Shown here one piece after another: positions 7,352 to 14,602 of a DNA stretch of 63,138 bases. The notes under the pieces were generated by a model that did not search any database, was not told the DNA's origin, and saw nothing but the letters and a program-made list of their open reading frames with translations. Position numbers and translations under genes: made by a program. The stretch's first letter is position 1. Every line of letters starts with the position of its first letter. Source of the DNA: Methylobacterium marchantiae (GTDB lineage Bacteria > Pseudomonadota > Alphaproteobacteria > Rhizobiales > Beijerinckiaceae); the NCBI RefSeq assembly GCF_022179405.1, contig NZ_BPQT01000023.1, positions 1-63,138 on the forward strand, read 5' to 3'.

Positions 7352-8920
7352 ATGTCCGAGACGACAGCCAACCTCGCCCTGCCGCTGATCGCGGCGGCGC
7401 AGGCGGGAAAACACGTCACCCACAACGAGGCCCTGGCGGTCCTCGATACGATCGTGCAGCTCGCCTGCCTCGACAAGGACCTCACGGCCCCTCCGCCCTC
7501 CCCCGTCGAGGGAGCGCGCTACCTGATCGCCGACGCGTCGCCCACCGGCGCCTGGACGGGCCTCGCCGGGCGCATCGTCCATTTCCATGACGGGGTCTGG
7601 GACGGGATCGCGCCGAAGGCCGGGTGGATCGCCTATCTGGCGGACGAGGACGCCTTCTACCGTTTCGACGGCACCGCCTGGAGCACCCTCTCCCGGACCC
7701 TCTCGACGCTGCAGGATCTCGGCCTCCTCGGCCTCGGGACGGGGGCGGATGCGGAGAATCCGTTCGCGGCCAAGCTCAACACGGCGCTCTGGACCGCGCG
7801 CGGCACGAGCGAGGGCGGCAGCGGCGACCTGCGATTGGCCCTGAACAAGGCGGCCACGGAAAACGTCCTGTCGCTGCTCCTGCAGACGGGGTTCTCGGCC
7901 CGCGCCGAGATCGGCCTCCTCGGCGACGACAGCCTGACGGCCAAGGTCTCGGCCGACGGCACCGGCTGGGCCCATGCCTGGAGGGTCCTGCCGAACAACG
8001 GCTATGTCGGGTTCGGCTCGGCCGCCGCGCCCGGCGGTCCGCTTCCTGTCGCCCCGATCTTCGTGTCGGGCTCGATGACCGGCGCGCTGCTCCAGCTGGA
8101 GAATTACAGCGGCTCCTCGTCCGCCGTGGTCAACATCACGGCACGGATCGCTCGCGGCACCCCGGCCGCCCCCACCGGCATTCTCGCCGGAGACCGGTTC
8201 TTCGGGTTCTTCGGCCGTGGCTGCCTGGCGACAGGGGGATTTTCGGGCAACGCGGTCACCTTCAACGGCGTCGCCGAGGAGGATTTCACCGCCACCGCGC
8301 AGGGCACGCTCGTGGATTTCCAGACGACGGAGATCGGCACGGTGACGCGTCGCTCGGTGGTCAAGTTCAGGGGAAACGGCGCTCTCGAACTCGTCGCCCG
8401 CGCCGGCACGCCCGATTTGGGGCTAGCGCCCGGGCAGATCGTGTTCGATGGCACGGCCGCCGCCTTCAAGGGCTATCAGGGGACGCGCTGGTCCCGCCTC
8501 ACGAACCTGCCGCGTTTCTCCGCCTCGATGAGCGCGGATGCGACGATCCCCGCCGCCGCCTGGACCAAGGTGGCGTTCAATACCGCCGAGGTGAACGATC
8601 AAGGCGCGTTCGTGACCGCGACGAGCCGGTTCGTCGCGGCGGAGGCCGGCACCTACACGTTCGGCGCCGGTCTCGCCTTCCGAAAGAGCGGAGGCGCGTC
8701 GCCCACCGCCCTTCAGGCGCGCTTCTACCGCAACGGTGCGGCGGCACCGCGCCATCGCGCGGCGGTGACCAACCTCGTCGACGGCGTCTCGACCCTGTCC
8801 CTCACCGGGACCCTCGCCCTGAATGCCGGCGATACGGTGGAGGTCTTCGCCCATTTCACCGGCGCGGCAGGCGGAATCCTCGCCGCCGACAGCGCGTTCT
8901 GGGGCCTCGCGACGCCCTGA
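7352..8920 (+). CDS. DUF2793 tail-fibre protein with C1q-like C-terminus
   Basis: A 522-residue protein. The N-terminal ~110 residues are a clear DUF2793 domain (LALPLIAAAQAGKHVTHNEA; VHFHDGVWDGIAP), found next to GTA megatron genes in Hyphomicrobiales. The middle contains fibre-type sequence (ARAEIGLLGDDSLTAKVSADG). The last ~135 residues resemble a C1q/TNF-like jelly roll: a wTkVaFNTAEVND-QGAF opening, AGTYTFGAGL, YRNG, LNAGDTVEV and a terminal F-W-G-L. Such domains trimerise and bind receptors, so a role in host adsorption is plausible. ATG 7352 has GGAG upstream; the longer open frame is a shadow of the megatron gene. The C1q assignment is by pattern only. Confidence 0.85.
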   Translation: MSETTANLALPLIAAAQAGKHVTHNEALAVLDTIVQLACLDKDLTAPPPSPVEGARYLIADASPTGAWTGLAGRIVHFHDGVWDGIAPKAGWIAYLADEDAFYRFDGTAWSTLSRTLSTLQDLGLLGLGTGADAENPFAAKLNTALWTARGTSEGGSGDLRLALNKAATENVLSLLLQTGFSARAEIGLLGDDSLTAKVSADGTGWAHAWRVLPNNGYVGFGSAAAPGGPLPVAPIFVSGSMTGALLQLENYSGSSSAVVNITARIARGTPAAPTGILAGDRFFGFFGRGCLATGGFSGNAVTFNGVAEEDFTATAQGTLVDFQTTEIGTVTRRSVVKFRGNGALELVARAGTPDLGLAPGQIVFDGTAAAFKGYQGTRWSRLTNLPRFSASMSADATIPAAAWTKVAFNTAEVNDQGAFVTATSRFVAAEAGTYTFGAGLAFRKSGGASPTALQARFYRNGAAAPRHRAAVTNLVDGVSTLSLTGTLALNAGDTVEVFAHFTGAAGGILAADSAFWGLATP

Positions 8921-8990
8921 CCCTTCGGGATTTCACCCGACCTCGCGCGGCCGCCCATCCCGTCCGACCCCCCATTCCCCGGAGTGAACC

Positions 8991-9701
8991 ATGGATCTCA
9001 GCGCCATCGGCAGTGCCGTGCTCGTCGCCCGCGAGGGACGGCGCCTCGACGCCTACCGCGATTCCGTCGGCATCTGGACCATCGGTGTCGGTCATACCAG
9101 CGCCGCGGGGCCGCCCGTCGTGACGCCGGGCCTGCGGCTGACGGCGCAGGAATGCGACGCCGTCTTCGCCCGCGACGTGGGGCGCTTCGTCCGCAGCGTC
9201 GGGGAGGTGGTGCCGGCCGGCCTGCCCGACCATGCCTTCGATGCCCTGGTCTCTCTCTGCTTCAACATCGGCGAGGGCGCCTTCCGCCGCTCGACGGTGG
9301 TGCGGCGCCTGAAAGCGGGGGACCGCGCGGGCGCCGCCAAAGCGATCCTGCTGTGGAACCGGCCCGCCGCCCTGATCCCGCGCCGGAGGGCCGAGTACGA
9401 CCAGTTCCGGACACCCTACGGAGAGGCTCTGCCGCGAGCCCGCTCCACCGATCCCGCGCCGGTCTCGCGCCCGGCGGCAGCGCCACCGTCCGGTCAGATC
9501 GAGACTCAGGTGAGCCAGCCGGGAAGCGTGCCGGGCCCGGCCGTGGCGTCCGACCGCCGCCCCCTTCCCCGCACGTCCTCGACTCCCCGCACGCCCTCGA
9601 CCCGCCCCGCGCCGTCGCGGCGCAACGCGGCGTCTCCGCCCGCCGGTGCCTGGGCGCGTCTCAAGGCCTCGTTCCGCAGGCTCCTCGGCCTCGCCGCCTG
9701 A
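8991..9701 (+). CDS. GH24 phage-type lysozyme (endolysin)
   Basis: A 236-residue muramidase of the T4-lysozyme family. The triad E15, D24 and T30 lies in AREGRRLDAYRDSVGIWTIGVGHT-type sequence with T4 spacing (E to D 9, D to T 6). SLCFNIGEGAF and the tryptophan in LLWNRP are further family motifs. The catalytic domain ends near residue 145; the rest is a proline/serine/arginine-rich tail ending in an amphipathic segment, which may aid envelope targeting. No signal peptide is seen, so a holin would be needed. It directly follows the GTA tail genes and precedes small putative membrane proteins, suggesting a lysis cassette. Confidence 0.94.
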   Translation: MDLSAIGSAVLVAREGRRLDAYRDSVGIWTIGVGHTSAAGPPVVTPGLRLTAQECDAVFARDVGRFVRSVGEVVPAGLPDHAFDALVSLCFNIGEGAFRRSTVVRRLKAGDRAGAAKAILLWNRPAALIPRRRAEYDQFRTPYGEALPRARSTDPAPVSRPAAAPPSGQIETQVSQPGSVPGPAVASDRRPLPRTSSTPRTPSTRPAPSRRNAASPPAGAWARLKASFRRLLGLAA

Positions 9702-9745
9702 GCGGGCGGCGCGATCCTTCCCCCTGCTTCATCCCGGAGATTGCC

Positions 9746-10330
9746 ATGACACGCACGAGCCTCGTCCTCGGCGGCCTTGCCAGGTCCCTTGCCAGGTCGC
9801 TTGCCAGGTCGCTTGCCACGTTCCCTGCCGCGCTCCTCGCCTCCTGCGCCGCCTCGCCCTGCCTGGCCTCGCCCCTGGTGGCGCCTGCCGAATCGGCGAT
9901 CCTCCTTCCCTGGGGCGACGCGGTGATCGCGGTGGCCCAATCGGTCACCGCCTTCCTGGTCCCCCTGGCGATCACGGCGGCGACGGCCGCCATCGCACGG
10001 ATCGCCGGGCCCCTTCGCGTCCTGGTCACGACCGCCCTCGTCGAACGCCTCGTGCGCAATGTCGGCGATTACGCGATCAATGCCGTGGCCGGGGCGGTGC
10101 GGGGGCGGGTTCTGTCGGTGCCGGTGGGATCGGTGGTGATCGCCCGCGCCGTCCAGCGGGCGCTCGACCAGGCACCCTCCTGGCTGATCGCGGCCGCGGG
10201 CGGCACGGAGGGGCTCGCGGAGAAGGTCTTCCGCAGCCTGCCCCTCGACGCGGAGGCCACCGCCGGCAACACCCTGGCGCTCGCCCTCGACGCCCTGCAG
10301 GCGGGGCGCGAGCTCGGATCGCCGGCCTGA
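9746..10330 (+). CDS. Phage-associated exported or membrane protein, holin candidate
   Basis: A 194-residue protein that I do not recognise as a named family. The N-terminus carries four near-identical SLAR-type units encoded by a 12-bp tandem repeat, followed by a hydrophobic stretch ending in CAASPCLAS that looks like a signal peptide. A second hydrophobic segment (about residues 55-90) is a likely membrane span, followed by alternating hydrophobic and charged sequence. The position right after the endolysin fits a holin or accessory lysis function, but nothing in the sequence proves it. Confidence 0.7.
   Translation: MTRTSLVLGGLARSLARSLARSLATFPAALLASCAASPCLASPLVAPAESAILLPWGDAVIAVAQSVTAFLVPLAITAATAAIARIAGPLRVLVTTALVERLVRNVGDYAINAVAGAVRGRVLSVPVGSVVIARAVQRALDQAPSWLIAAAGGTEGLAEKVFRSLPLDAEATAGNTLALALDALQAGRELGSPA
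9778..9825 (+). repeat. 12-bp tandem repeat inside a signal-peptide region
   Basis: Four copies of TTGCCAGGTCGC or close variants (9778, 9790, 9802, 9814). The unit is a multiple of three, so copy-number change lengthens or shortens the N-terminal arginine/leucine-rich stretch without a frameshift. Confidence 0.85.
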
Positions 10331-10367
10331 ACGGGGCTTCGCGGGCAGCGGAAGGGAAAGGTGTCCC

Positions 10368-10718
10368 ATGGACAGGATCGCCCTCGAAGCCGCCCGCCTC
10401 CTGTTCTCGGAGGCCGGTGCGGGCTGGATCGTGGCCGTCCTGCTCGGCTTCGCCTGCCTGCACCTCTACCGGGAGACCGTGCGGGCTCAGGAAGCCCGGA
10501 TCGGTGATGCCGGTGTCAATGCCACGGCCTTGGAGCGGGCGTCCCAGGCCAATTCCGCCGTGGCGCTCGCCATCGAGAGCCGGACCCGGGTGCTCGAAGA
10601 CCTCTCCCGCCTGGCGAGCGAGATCGCCCACGGCGTCGACCGCAGCGACGAGCGGGCGCGGGAGAAGTTCGACGAGATCCTGCGCCGCCTGTCCGAGCCT
10701 CGCCACGAGGGTCGATGA
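10368..10718 (+). CDS. Small membrane-anchored coiled-coil protein, lysis-cassette candidate
   Basis: A 116-residue protein with one strong hydrophobic segment near residues 17-35 (GWIVAVLLGFACLHLY), then a long charged helical region (about 36-110) with heptad-like spacing. The layout, one N-terminal anchor plus a coiled coil, is seen in small phage membrane proteins and spanin-like or holin-accessory proteins. No family is recognised. It lies 37 bases after the preceding phage gene and overlaps the next gene by four bases, so it belongs to the same operon. Confidence 0.72.
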   Translation: MDRIALEAARLLFSEAGAGWIVAVLLGFACLHLYRETVRAQEARIGDAGVNATALERASQANSAVALAIESRTRVLEDLSRLASEIAHGVDRSDERAREKFDEILRRLSEPRHEGR

Positions 10719-10960
10719 CGTCCCACGCCACGCCCTTCCGGAGAACCGGTCCGATGACGCGCCTCGCCCGCCTGTTCCACCCCTCCTCCCGGCTGCGCGC
10801 CGCCTGCGGCCGCCTCCAGGCCGCCGAGACCGGGTTCGAGCGCTCGATGACCGACCTGCGTCAGGCGGCCCTCGACCATATCGCCCGCCAGCATCTCCTC
10901 GGGATGGCGTTGCGGGCGACCCTGCAGCGCCCGGCCTCGCACGGCGCCGGCGGCTCGTGA
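10715..10960 (+). CDS. Small basic phage-associated protein
   Basis: An 81-residue, arginine-rich, histidine-containing protein with no recognised domain. Its start overlaps the stop of the upstream membrane protein (ATGA), which supports it being translated. An internal ATG at 10754 (MTRLARLFHPSS) is an alternative start. It is the last gene of the GTA/lysis block; the sequence behind it holds a hairpin and then the regulatory region of the PepSY/two-component operon. Confidence 0.6.
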   Translation: MTSHATPFRRTGPMTRLARLFHPSSRLRAACGRLQAAETGFERSMTDLRQAALDHIARQHLLGMALRATLQRPASHGAGGS

Positions 10961-10973
10961 CGCCGAGTGTCGG

Positions 10974-10993
10974 GAACCGGACGGTCCCGGTTC
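10974..10993 (+). terminator. Weak hairpin after the lysis block
   Basis: GAACCGG (10974-10980) pairs with CCGGTTC (10987-10993) around a 6-base loop. There is no T-run, so it is only a candidate end for the GTA/lysis transcript. Confidence 0.3.
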
Positions 10994-11060
10994 GGCTTGC
11001 TCGCTCGCAGCGTTTCGCTCCACCATCCGATCCTCCGCGGTCGAGCCCCGACCGACCCCG

Positions 11061-11078
11061 CATTCAGGGCGCATTCAG
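11061..11078 (+). promoter_or_regulatory. Pho-box-like direct repeat (7-4-7), candidate response-regulator site
   Basis: CATTCAG at 11061-11067 is repeated at 11072-11078 with a 4-base spacer, giving an 11-bp period. OmpR/PhoB-family regulators bind head-to-tail 7-bp repeats with this geometry. It lies just upstream of the PepSY gene and the regulator gene, so autoregulation is a reasonable inference. Confidence 0.5.
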
Positions 11079-11103
11079 TGCCCGGAGACCATTGACGTCA
11101 CCC

Positions 11104-11469
11104 ATGCGCATCCTCCTCGCCCTGCTGTTCATCGGCCTGACCGTCGCGGCCTTCGCGACGGGGCCGATTCGCACGCTGGCGGAGGAGAAGGCGACGGCCG
11201 AGATCGCGGCGCCGATCCACCCGGTTCCGCCGAGCGAGAGCTGCCTCAGCCCCGCCGACCTGCGCGAGGCCGTGGCGGACAAGCGGGTGATCGAGCCGGT
11301 GGCCGCGATCCGCGCGGCGCGGACCGTGATCCCGCGGGCCGAGATCCAGCGGGCCAGGCTGTGCCGGCACGAGGACGGGCTCGCCTATCTTCTGACGGCC
11401 TTGCGCCGGGACGGACAGTTCGTCCACGTGCTGGTGGATGCCACCACCGGGCGGGTCATCGGTCAGTGA
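11104..11469 (+). CDS. PepSY-like secreted protein of the two-component operon
   Basis: A 121-residue protein with an N-terminal signal or anchor (MRILLALLFIGLTVAAFA) and a C-terminal PepSY-like module (EIQRARLCRHEDGLAY then VHVLVDATTGRVIGQ, the typical terminal strand). PepSY proteins upstream of OmpR-type systems are common and may modulate the sensor or periplasmic proteases. A TTG at 11092, in frame and preceded by GGAG at 11083-11086, is an equally possible start and would add four residues. It is followed 68 bases later by the response regulator. Confidence 0.75.
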   Translation: MRILLALLFIGLTVAAFATGPIRTLAEEKATAEIAAPIHPVPPSESCLSPADLREAVADKRVIEPVAAIRAARTVIPRAEIQRARLCRHEDGLAYLLTALRRDGQFVHVLVDATTGRVIGQ

Positions 11470-11537
11470 GGGCGGCGGACCTCATCCGTCTCCGCGACGG
11501 GGGCCTCACAGCCGCCTCATCTTGGGAGTGAATCGCA

Positions 11538-12215
11538 GTGCGTCTGCTCGTCGTCGAGGATGACCGGGACATCAACCGGCAAGTGGTGAACGCGCTCGAG
11601 GAGGCCGGCTACGTCGCCGACAAGGCCTTCGACGGCGAGGAGGGCGCCTATCTCGGCGAGAGCGAGCCCTACGACGCGATCATCCTCGATATGGGCCTGC
11701 CGAAGGCCGACGGCGTCACCGTGCTGCAGAAATGGCGCCGCGCCGGCATCAAGACGCCGGTCATCATCCTCACCGCCCGCGACCGCTGGTCGGACAAGGT
11801 CGACGGCTTCGATGCCGGGGCCGACGATTACGTGACCAAGCCGTTCCACATGGAGGAGCTGATGGCCCGCGTCCGCGCGCTCCTGCGCCGGGCCACCGGG
11901 CACGCCACCAGCCAGATCTCCTGCGGGCCGGTCGTGCTCGATACCCGCTCGGGCCGCGTCTATGTCGACGGCAACCCGATCAAGCTCACGAGCCACGAAT
12001 ACAGGCTGCTCGCCTATCTGATGCACCATACCGGCCGCGTGGTCTCGCGGGCCGAACTGACCGAACACCTCTACGACCAGGATTTCGACAGGGATTCCAA
12101 CACGATCGAGGTCTTCGTCGGGCGCCTCAGAAAGAAGCTCGCGGTGGACCTGATCCAGACCGTGCGCGGCCTCGGCTACCTCGTCGACCCCAACCAGCCG
12201 CCTTCGCGGGTGTAG
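11538..12215 (+). CDS. OmpR/PhoP-family response regulator
   Basis: A 225-residue regulator with an N-terminal receiver (D8, D9, phospho-acceptor D51, T79, K101 all present) and a C-terminal winged helix (about 130-220, with LTSHEYRLLAYLM and VFVGRLRKKL). The start is GTG with GGGAG upstream. It resembles PhoP/QseB-type regulators. Its cognate kinase is very likely the protein encoded from 12991; the two genes, normally adjacent, are separated by a VapBC pair on the opposite strand. A 7-4-7 direct repeat upstream of the operon is a candidate binding site. Confidence 0.96.
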   Translation: MRLLVVEDDRDINRQVVNALEEAGYVADKAFDGEEGAYLGESEPYDAIILDMGLPKADGVTVLQKWRRAGIKTPVIILTARDRWSDKVDGFDAGADDYVTKPFHMEELMARVRALLRRATGHATSQISCGPVVLDTRSGRVYVDGNPIKLTSHEYRLLAYLMHHTGRVVSRAELTEHLYDQDFDRDSNTIEVFVGRLRKKLAVDLIQTVRGLGYLVDPNQPPSRV

Positions 12216-12230
12216 GCCTCCAGCAAGTAT

Positions 12231-12635
12231 TCAGGGCGAGGCTTGCGCGATATCCGTGTGAATGAAGTCTTGGCCCTTGAAGAGGAGTGGGACGCCATTG
12301 TTCTTGGCGACCGCATAGGCGAAGCAATCGCCCATATTGAGCTGCGCGGGATGCCCTCGTCCCTTTCCGTATGTGTCGAACGCATCGAGAGCGATAGACG
12401 CATCGAGAGCCGTTACATCAACGACGCGGATCGGGACGGCATCGAGGAACATCTGCACGTCGATCCGAGCTTCACGGATACCGCCCTGCTTGGTTCGTGC
12501 GATTCCCAGCACCGATTCGTAGACGGCGATGGGCGACGTGATCAATGTCGTCGCGCCCTCGATGCAGATGCTCAGATGCGACGCATCGGATTCTCCCGTC
12601 AGGATGGCGACGATTGCCGAGGCATCGACAAACAT
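12231..12635 (-). CDS. vapC: VapC-family PIN-domain toxin
   Basis: A 134-residue PIN-domain ribonuclease. The acidic site is complete: D4 in MFVDASAIVAIL, E40 in VYESVLG, D103 in LNMGDCFAYA and D123 in LLFKGQDF. VapC toxins cleave RNA, often initiator tRNA or rRNA, when VapB is lost. Its start overlaps the antitoxin stop by one base (TGATG), so translation is coupled. The stop lies 15 bases from the end of the convergent response-regulator gene. GC content is visibly lower than in the flanking genes, consistent with acquisition. Confidence 0.95.
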   Translation of the reverse strand: MFVDASAIVAILTGESDASHLSICIEGATTLITSPIAVYESVLGIARTKQGGIREARIDVQMFLDAVPIRVVDVTALDASIALDAFDTYGKGRGHPAQLNMGDCFAYAVAKNNGVPLLFKGQDFIHTDIAQASP

Positions 12636-12874
12636 CAGATATCGCCGCTCATCTCGTCATAGAAGGCCTTATCTGCCTTGAGGCCGGTATCAGACCGAGA
12701 CGCGATGCGTTCCCTGATCGGACGGATACGGTCCCACAGGGAGAGCTTTTCGTCCTCGCGCTTGAGCTCGTTGCCCACGCCGAGCTTGATGGCTTCCGTC
12801 AGAGAAATGTGCTTGCGCTCGGCGAGACGCCGCACGAGGCGATCCGCTTCCTCGTCGCGAATATGAAGAGCCAT
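12635..12874 (-). CDS. vapB: VapB-family antitoxin
   Basis: A 79-residue antitoxin of the Rv0623-like VapB type: an N-terminal DNA-binding segment (MALHIRDEEADRLVRRLAER) with KHISLTEAI, and a C-terminal acidic toxin-binding tail. AAGGAG eight bases before ATG 12874 makes this start more likely than the ATG six codons upstream. It precedes vapC in a two-gene operon facing away from the kinase gene. An AT-rich inverted repeat upstream is a likely operator. Confidence 0.92.
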   Translation of the reverse strand: MALHIRDEEADRLVRRLAERKHISLTEAIKLGVGNELKREDEKLSLWDRIRPIRERIASRSDTGLKADKAFYDEMSGDI

Positions 12875-12897
12875 GGTCCGTTCTCCTTCCACGAGAC

Positions 12898-12927
12898 GTG
12901 TACATAATATTGATAGGCCGTCTACAC
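12898..12927 (-). promoter_or_regulatory. AT-rich promoter/operator region of vapBC
   Basis: GTGTA (12898-12902) and TACAC (12923-12927) form an inverted repeat around an AT-rich core that includes AATATT, a rare composition in this GC-rich window. It lies just upstream of vapB, where VapBC complexes bind to autorepress. The -10 element and binding are inferred. Confidence 0.45.
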
Positions 12928-12990
12928 CACCTCTGTGCTTTACGGAGCTCGCGTTGTCGGCTTCTCTCGAATATCCCGGAATAGCCCCAT

Positions 12991-14406
12991 ATGACCGCCT
13001 TCCCCGCCTGGCTGCCGTTCCGGCGCCGCTCCATCGCCGTGCGGCTGGCGGGCTCCGCTCTGCTCGCCAGTGCGGCGATCCTGCTGATCGCGGCCTGGAT
13101 CCTCACCACGCTCTACCGCGAGAACACCGAGCGGTCCTTCGACAGCCGGCTCCTGGTCTACGCCAACAACCTCGCCACCGACCTCGTCTCGCCGAACGAC
13201 CCCGAGAGCCGCTCCTTCAACCTCAGCGATCCGCGCTTCGACCTGCCGCTCTCGGGCTGGTACTGGCAGGTGGGGCGGCCGGATGCGCGCCCGCGGGATC
13301 TCCGCACCTCGCGCTCCCTCGTCGGCGTGCCGCTGAAGCCGGCGGGTACCCCGGACACCAATGCCGGGATCGGCCAGATCCGCCAGGGCTACGGCAAGGC
13401 CCAGGACGACCGCCCCCTGCGCATCATCGAGCGCGACGTCGATCTCGGCGAGGAGGGGCGCTACACCGTGCGCGTCGCCGGCCCGGCCGACGAGATCGAG
13501 AACGATGTCGGCCGCTTCCGCTTCTCGCTGATGGTGACGTTCGGCCTGCTCGGCCTGTTCCTGGCGCTGACGACGCTGCTCCAGATCCGCTTCGGCCTCG
13601 CGCCCCTGGCCAAGCTCCGCACGGCGCTCGGCGCGATCCGCCGGGGCGAGGCCGACCGCATCGACGGCGAGTATCCGCGCGACATCGCGCCGCTCGCCGG
13701 CGAGGTGAACCTCCTGATCGAGACCAACCGCGAGATCCTGGAGCGCGCGCGGACGCAGGTCGGCAACCTCGCCCATGCCCTGAAGACGCCGCTGTCGATC
13801 ATCGTCAACGAGGTCGGCGCCAGCGACGCGCCGGACGACCTCGCCGCGAAGATCCGCGAGCAGGCGGCGGTGATGCGCGACCAGGTCAATTACCACCTCG
13901 ACCGGGCGCGGGCGGCGGCGCTGGCCGGCACGCTCGGGACCTCCACCGAGGTCGAGCCGGCGCTCGCCGGCCTGGTGCGCACCTTCGGCAAGATCTACCG
14001 CGACAAGGACATCGCCTACGAAGTCCATGTGCCGGCGGGCCTGCGCTTCCGCGGCGAGCGCCAGGATTTCGAGGAGATGATCGGCAACCTCGTGGACAAC
14101 GCCTCGAAATGGGCCCGCAGCCGCGTGGCGATCCGCGCGGAAACGGTGAGCGAGCACCATTATCCCCACCTTCTGGTCTCCATCGAGGATGACGGGCCGG
14201 GCCTGCTGCCGGAGGATCGCGCCGCGGTGCTCGGCCGCGGTCGTCGCCTGGACGAGACCAAGCCCGGCTCGGGCCTCGGCCTCTCCATCGTCGCCGATCT
14301 CGCGGCCCTCTATCGCGGCCGGTTCCGCCTGGAAGAGGCCCATCTCGGGGGCGTCAGGGCCGTGATCGAGGTGCCCGGAGACGCGCCGAATGCCAGCGCC
14401 GGATGA
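12991..14406 (+). CDS. PhoQ-like sensor histidine kinase
   Basis: A 471-residue membrane kinase. Membrane spans lie at about 16-40 and 178-200, with a periplasmic sensor of about 135 residues between them. HAMP-like sequence follows, then the dimerisation helix with H262 in NLAHALKTPLS. The ATPase domain shows the N box (EEMIGNLVDNASKWA), G1 (EDDGPGL) and G2 (GSGLGLSIV). It is the expected partner of the OmpR-type regulator at 11538. Insertion of vapBC between them removes the usual tight coupling, so its expression may depend on a separate promoter or on read-through. Confidence 0.94.
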   Translation: MTAFPAWLPFRRRSIAVRLAGSALLASAAILLIAAWILTTLYRENTERSFDSRLLVYANNLATDLVSPNDPESRSFNLSDPRFDLPLSGWYWQVGRPDARPRDLRTSRSLVGVPLKPAGTPDTNAGIGQIRQGYGKAQDDRPLRIIERDVDLGEEGRYTVRVAGPADEIENDVGRFRFSLMVTFGLLGLFLALTTLLQIRFGLAPLAKLRTALGAIRRGEADRIDGEYPRDIAPLAGEVNLLIETNREILERARTQVGNLAHALKTPLSIIVNEVGASDAPDDLAAKIREQAAVMRDQVNYHLDRARAAALAGTLGTSTEVEPALAGLVRTFGKIYRDKDIAYEVHVPAGLRFRGERQDFEEMIGNLVDNASKWARSRVAIRAETVSEHHYPHLLVSIEDDGPGLLPEDRAAVLGRGRRLDETKPGSGLGLSIVADLAALYRGRFRLEEAHLGGVRAVIEVPGDAPNASAG

Positions 14407-14602
14407 GTCTCGCGGCGGTGGCGGCCCCGTGCCGCCCTTTGCGAAATGCTCCGAATGGTGCTTCAGACGACGACGCGTCGAAGCCGGGGGCGTTCGTTCC
14501 CGTCCGAAACCGCACAGGTTCGCGTGACACCGTGTCGCCGGACCGGTCCCTGCGCTCAGGCCCGTCCGGCGCTTACATGCTGTGATGTGGGTCTGGGGTA
14601 AG

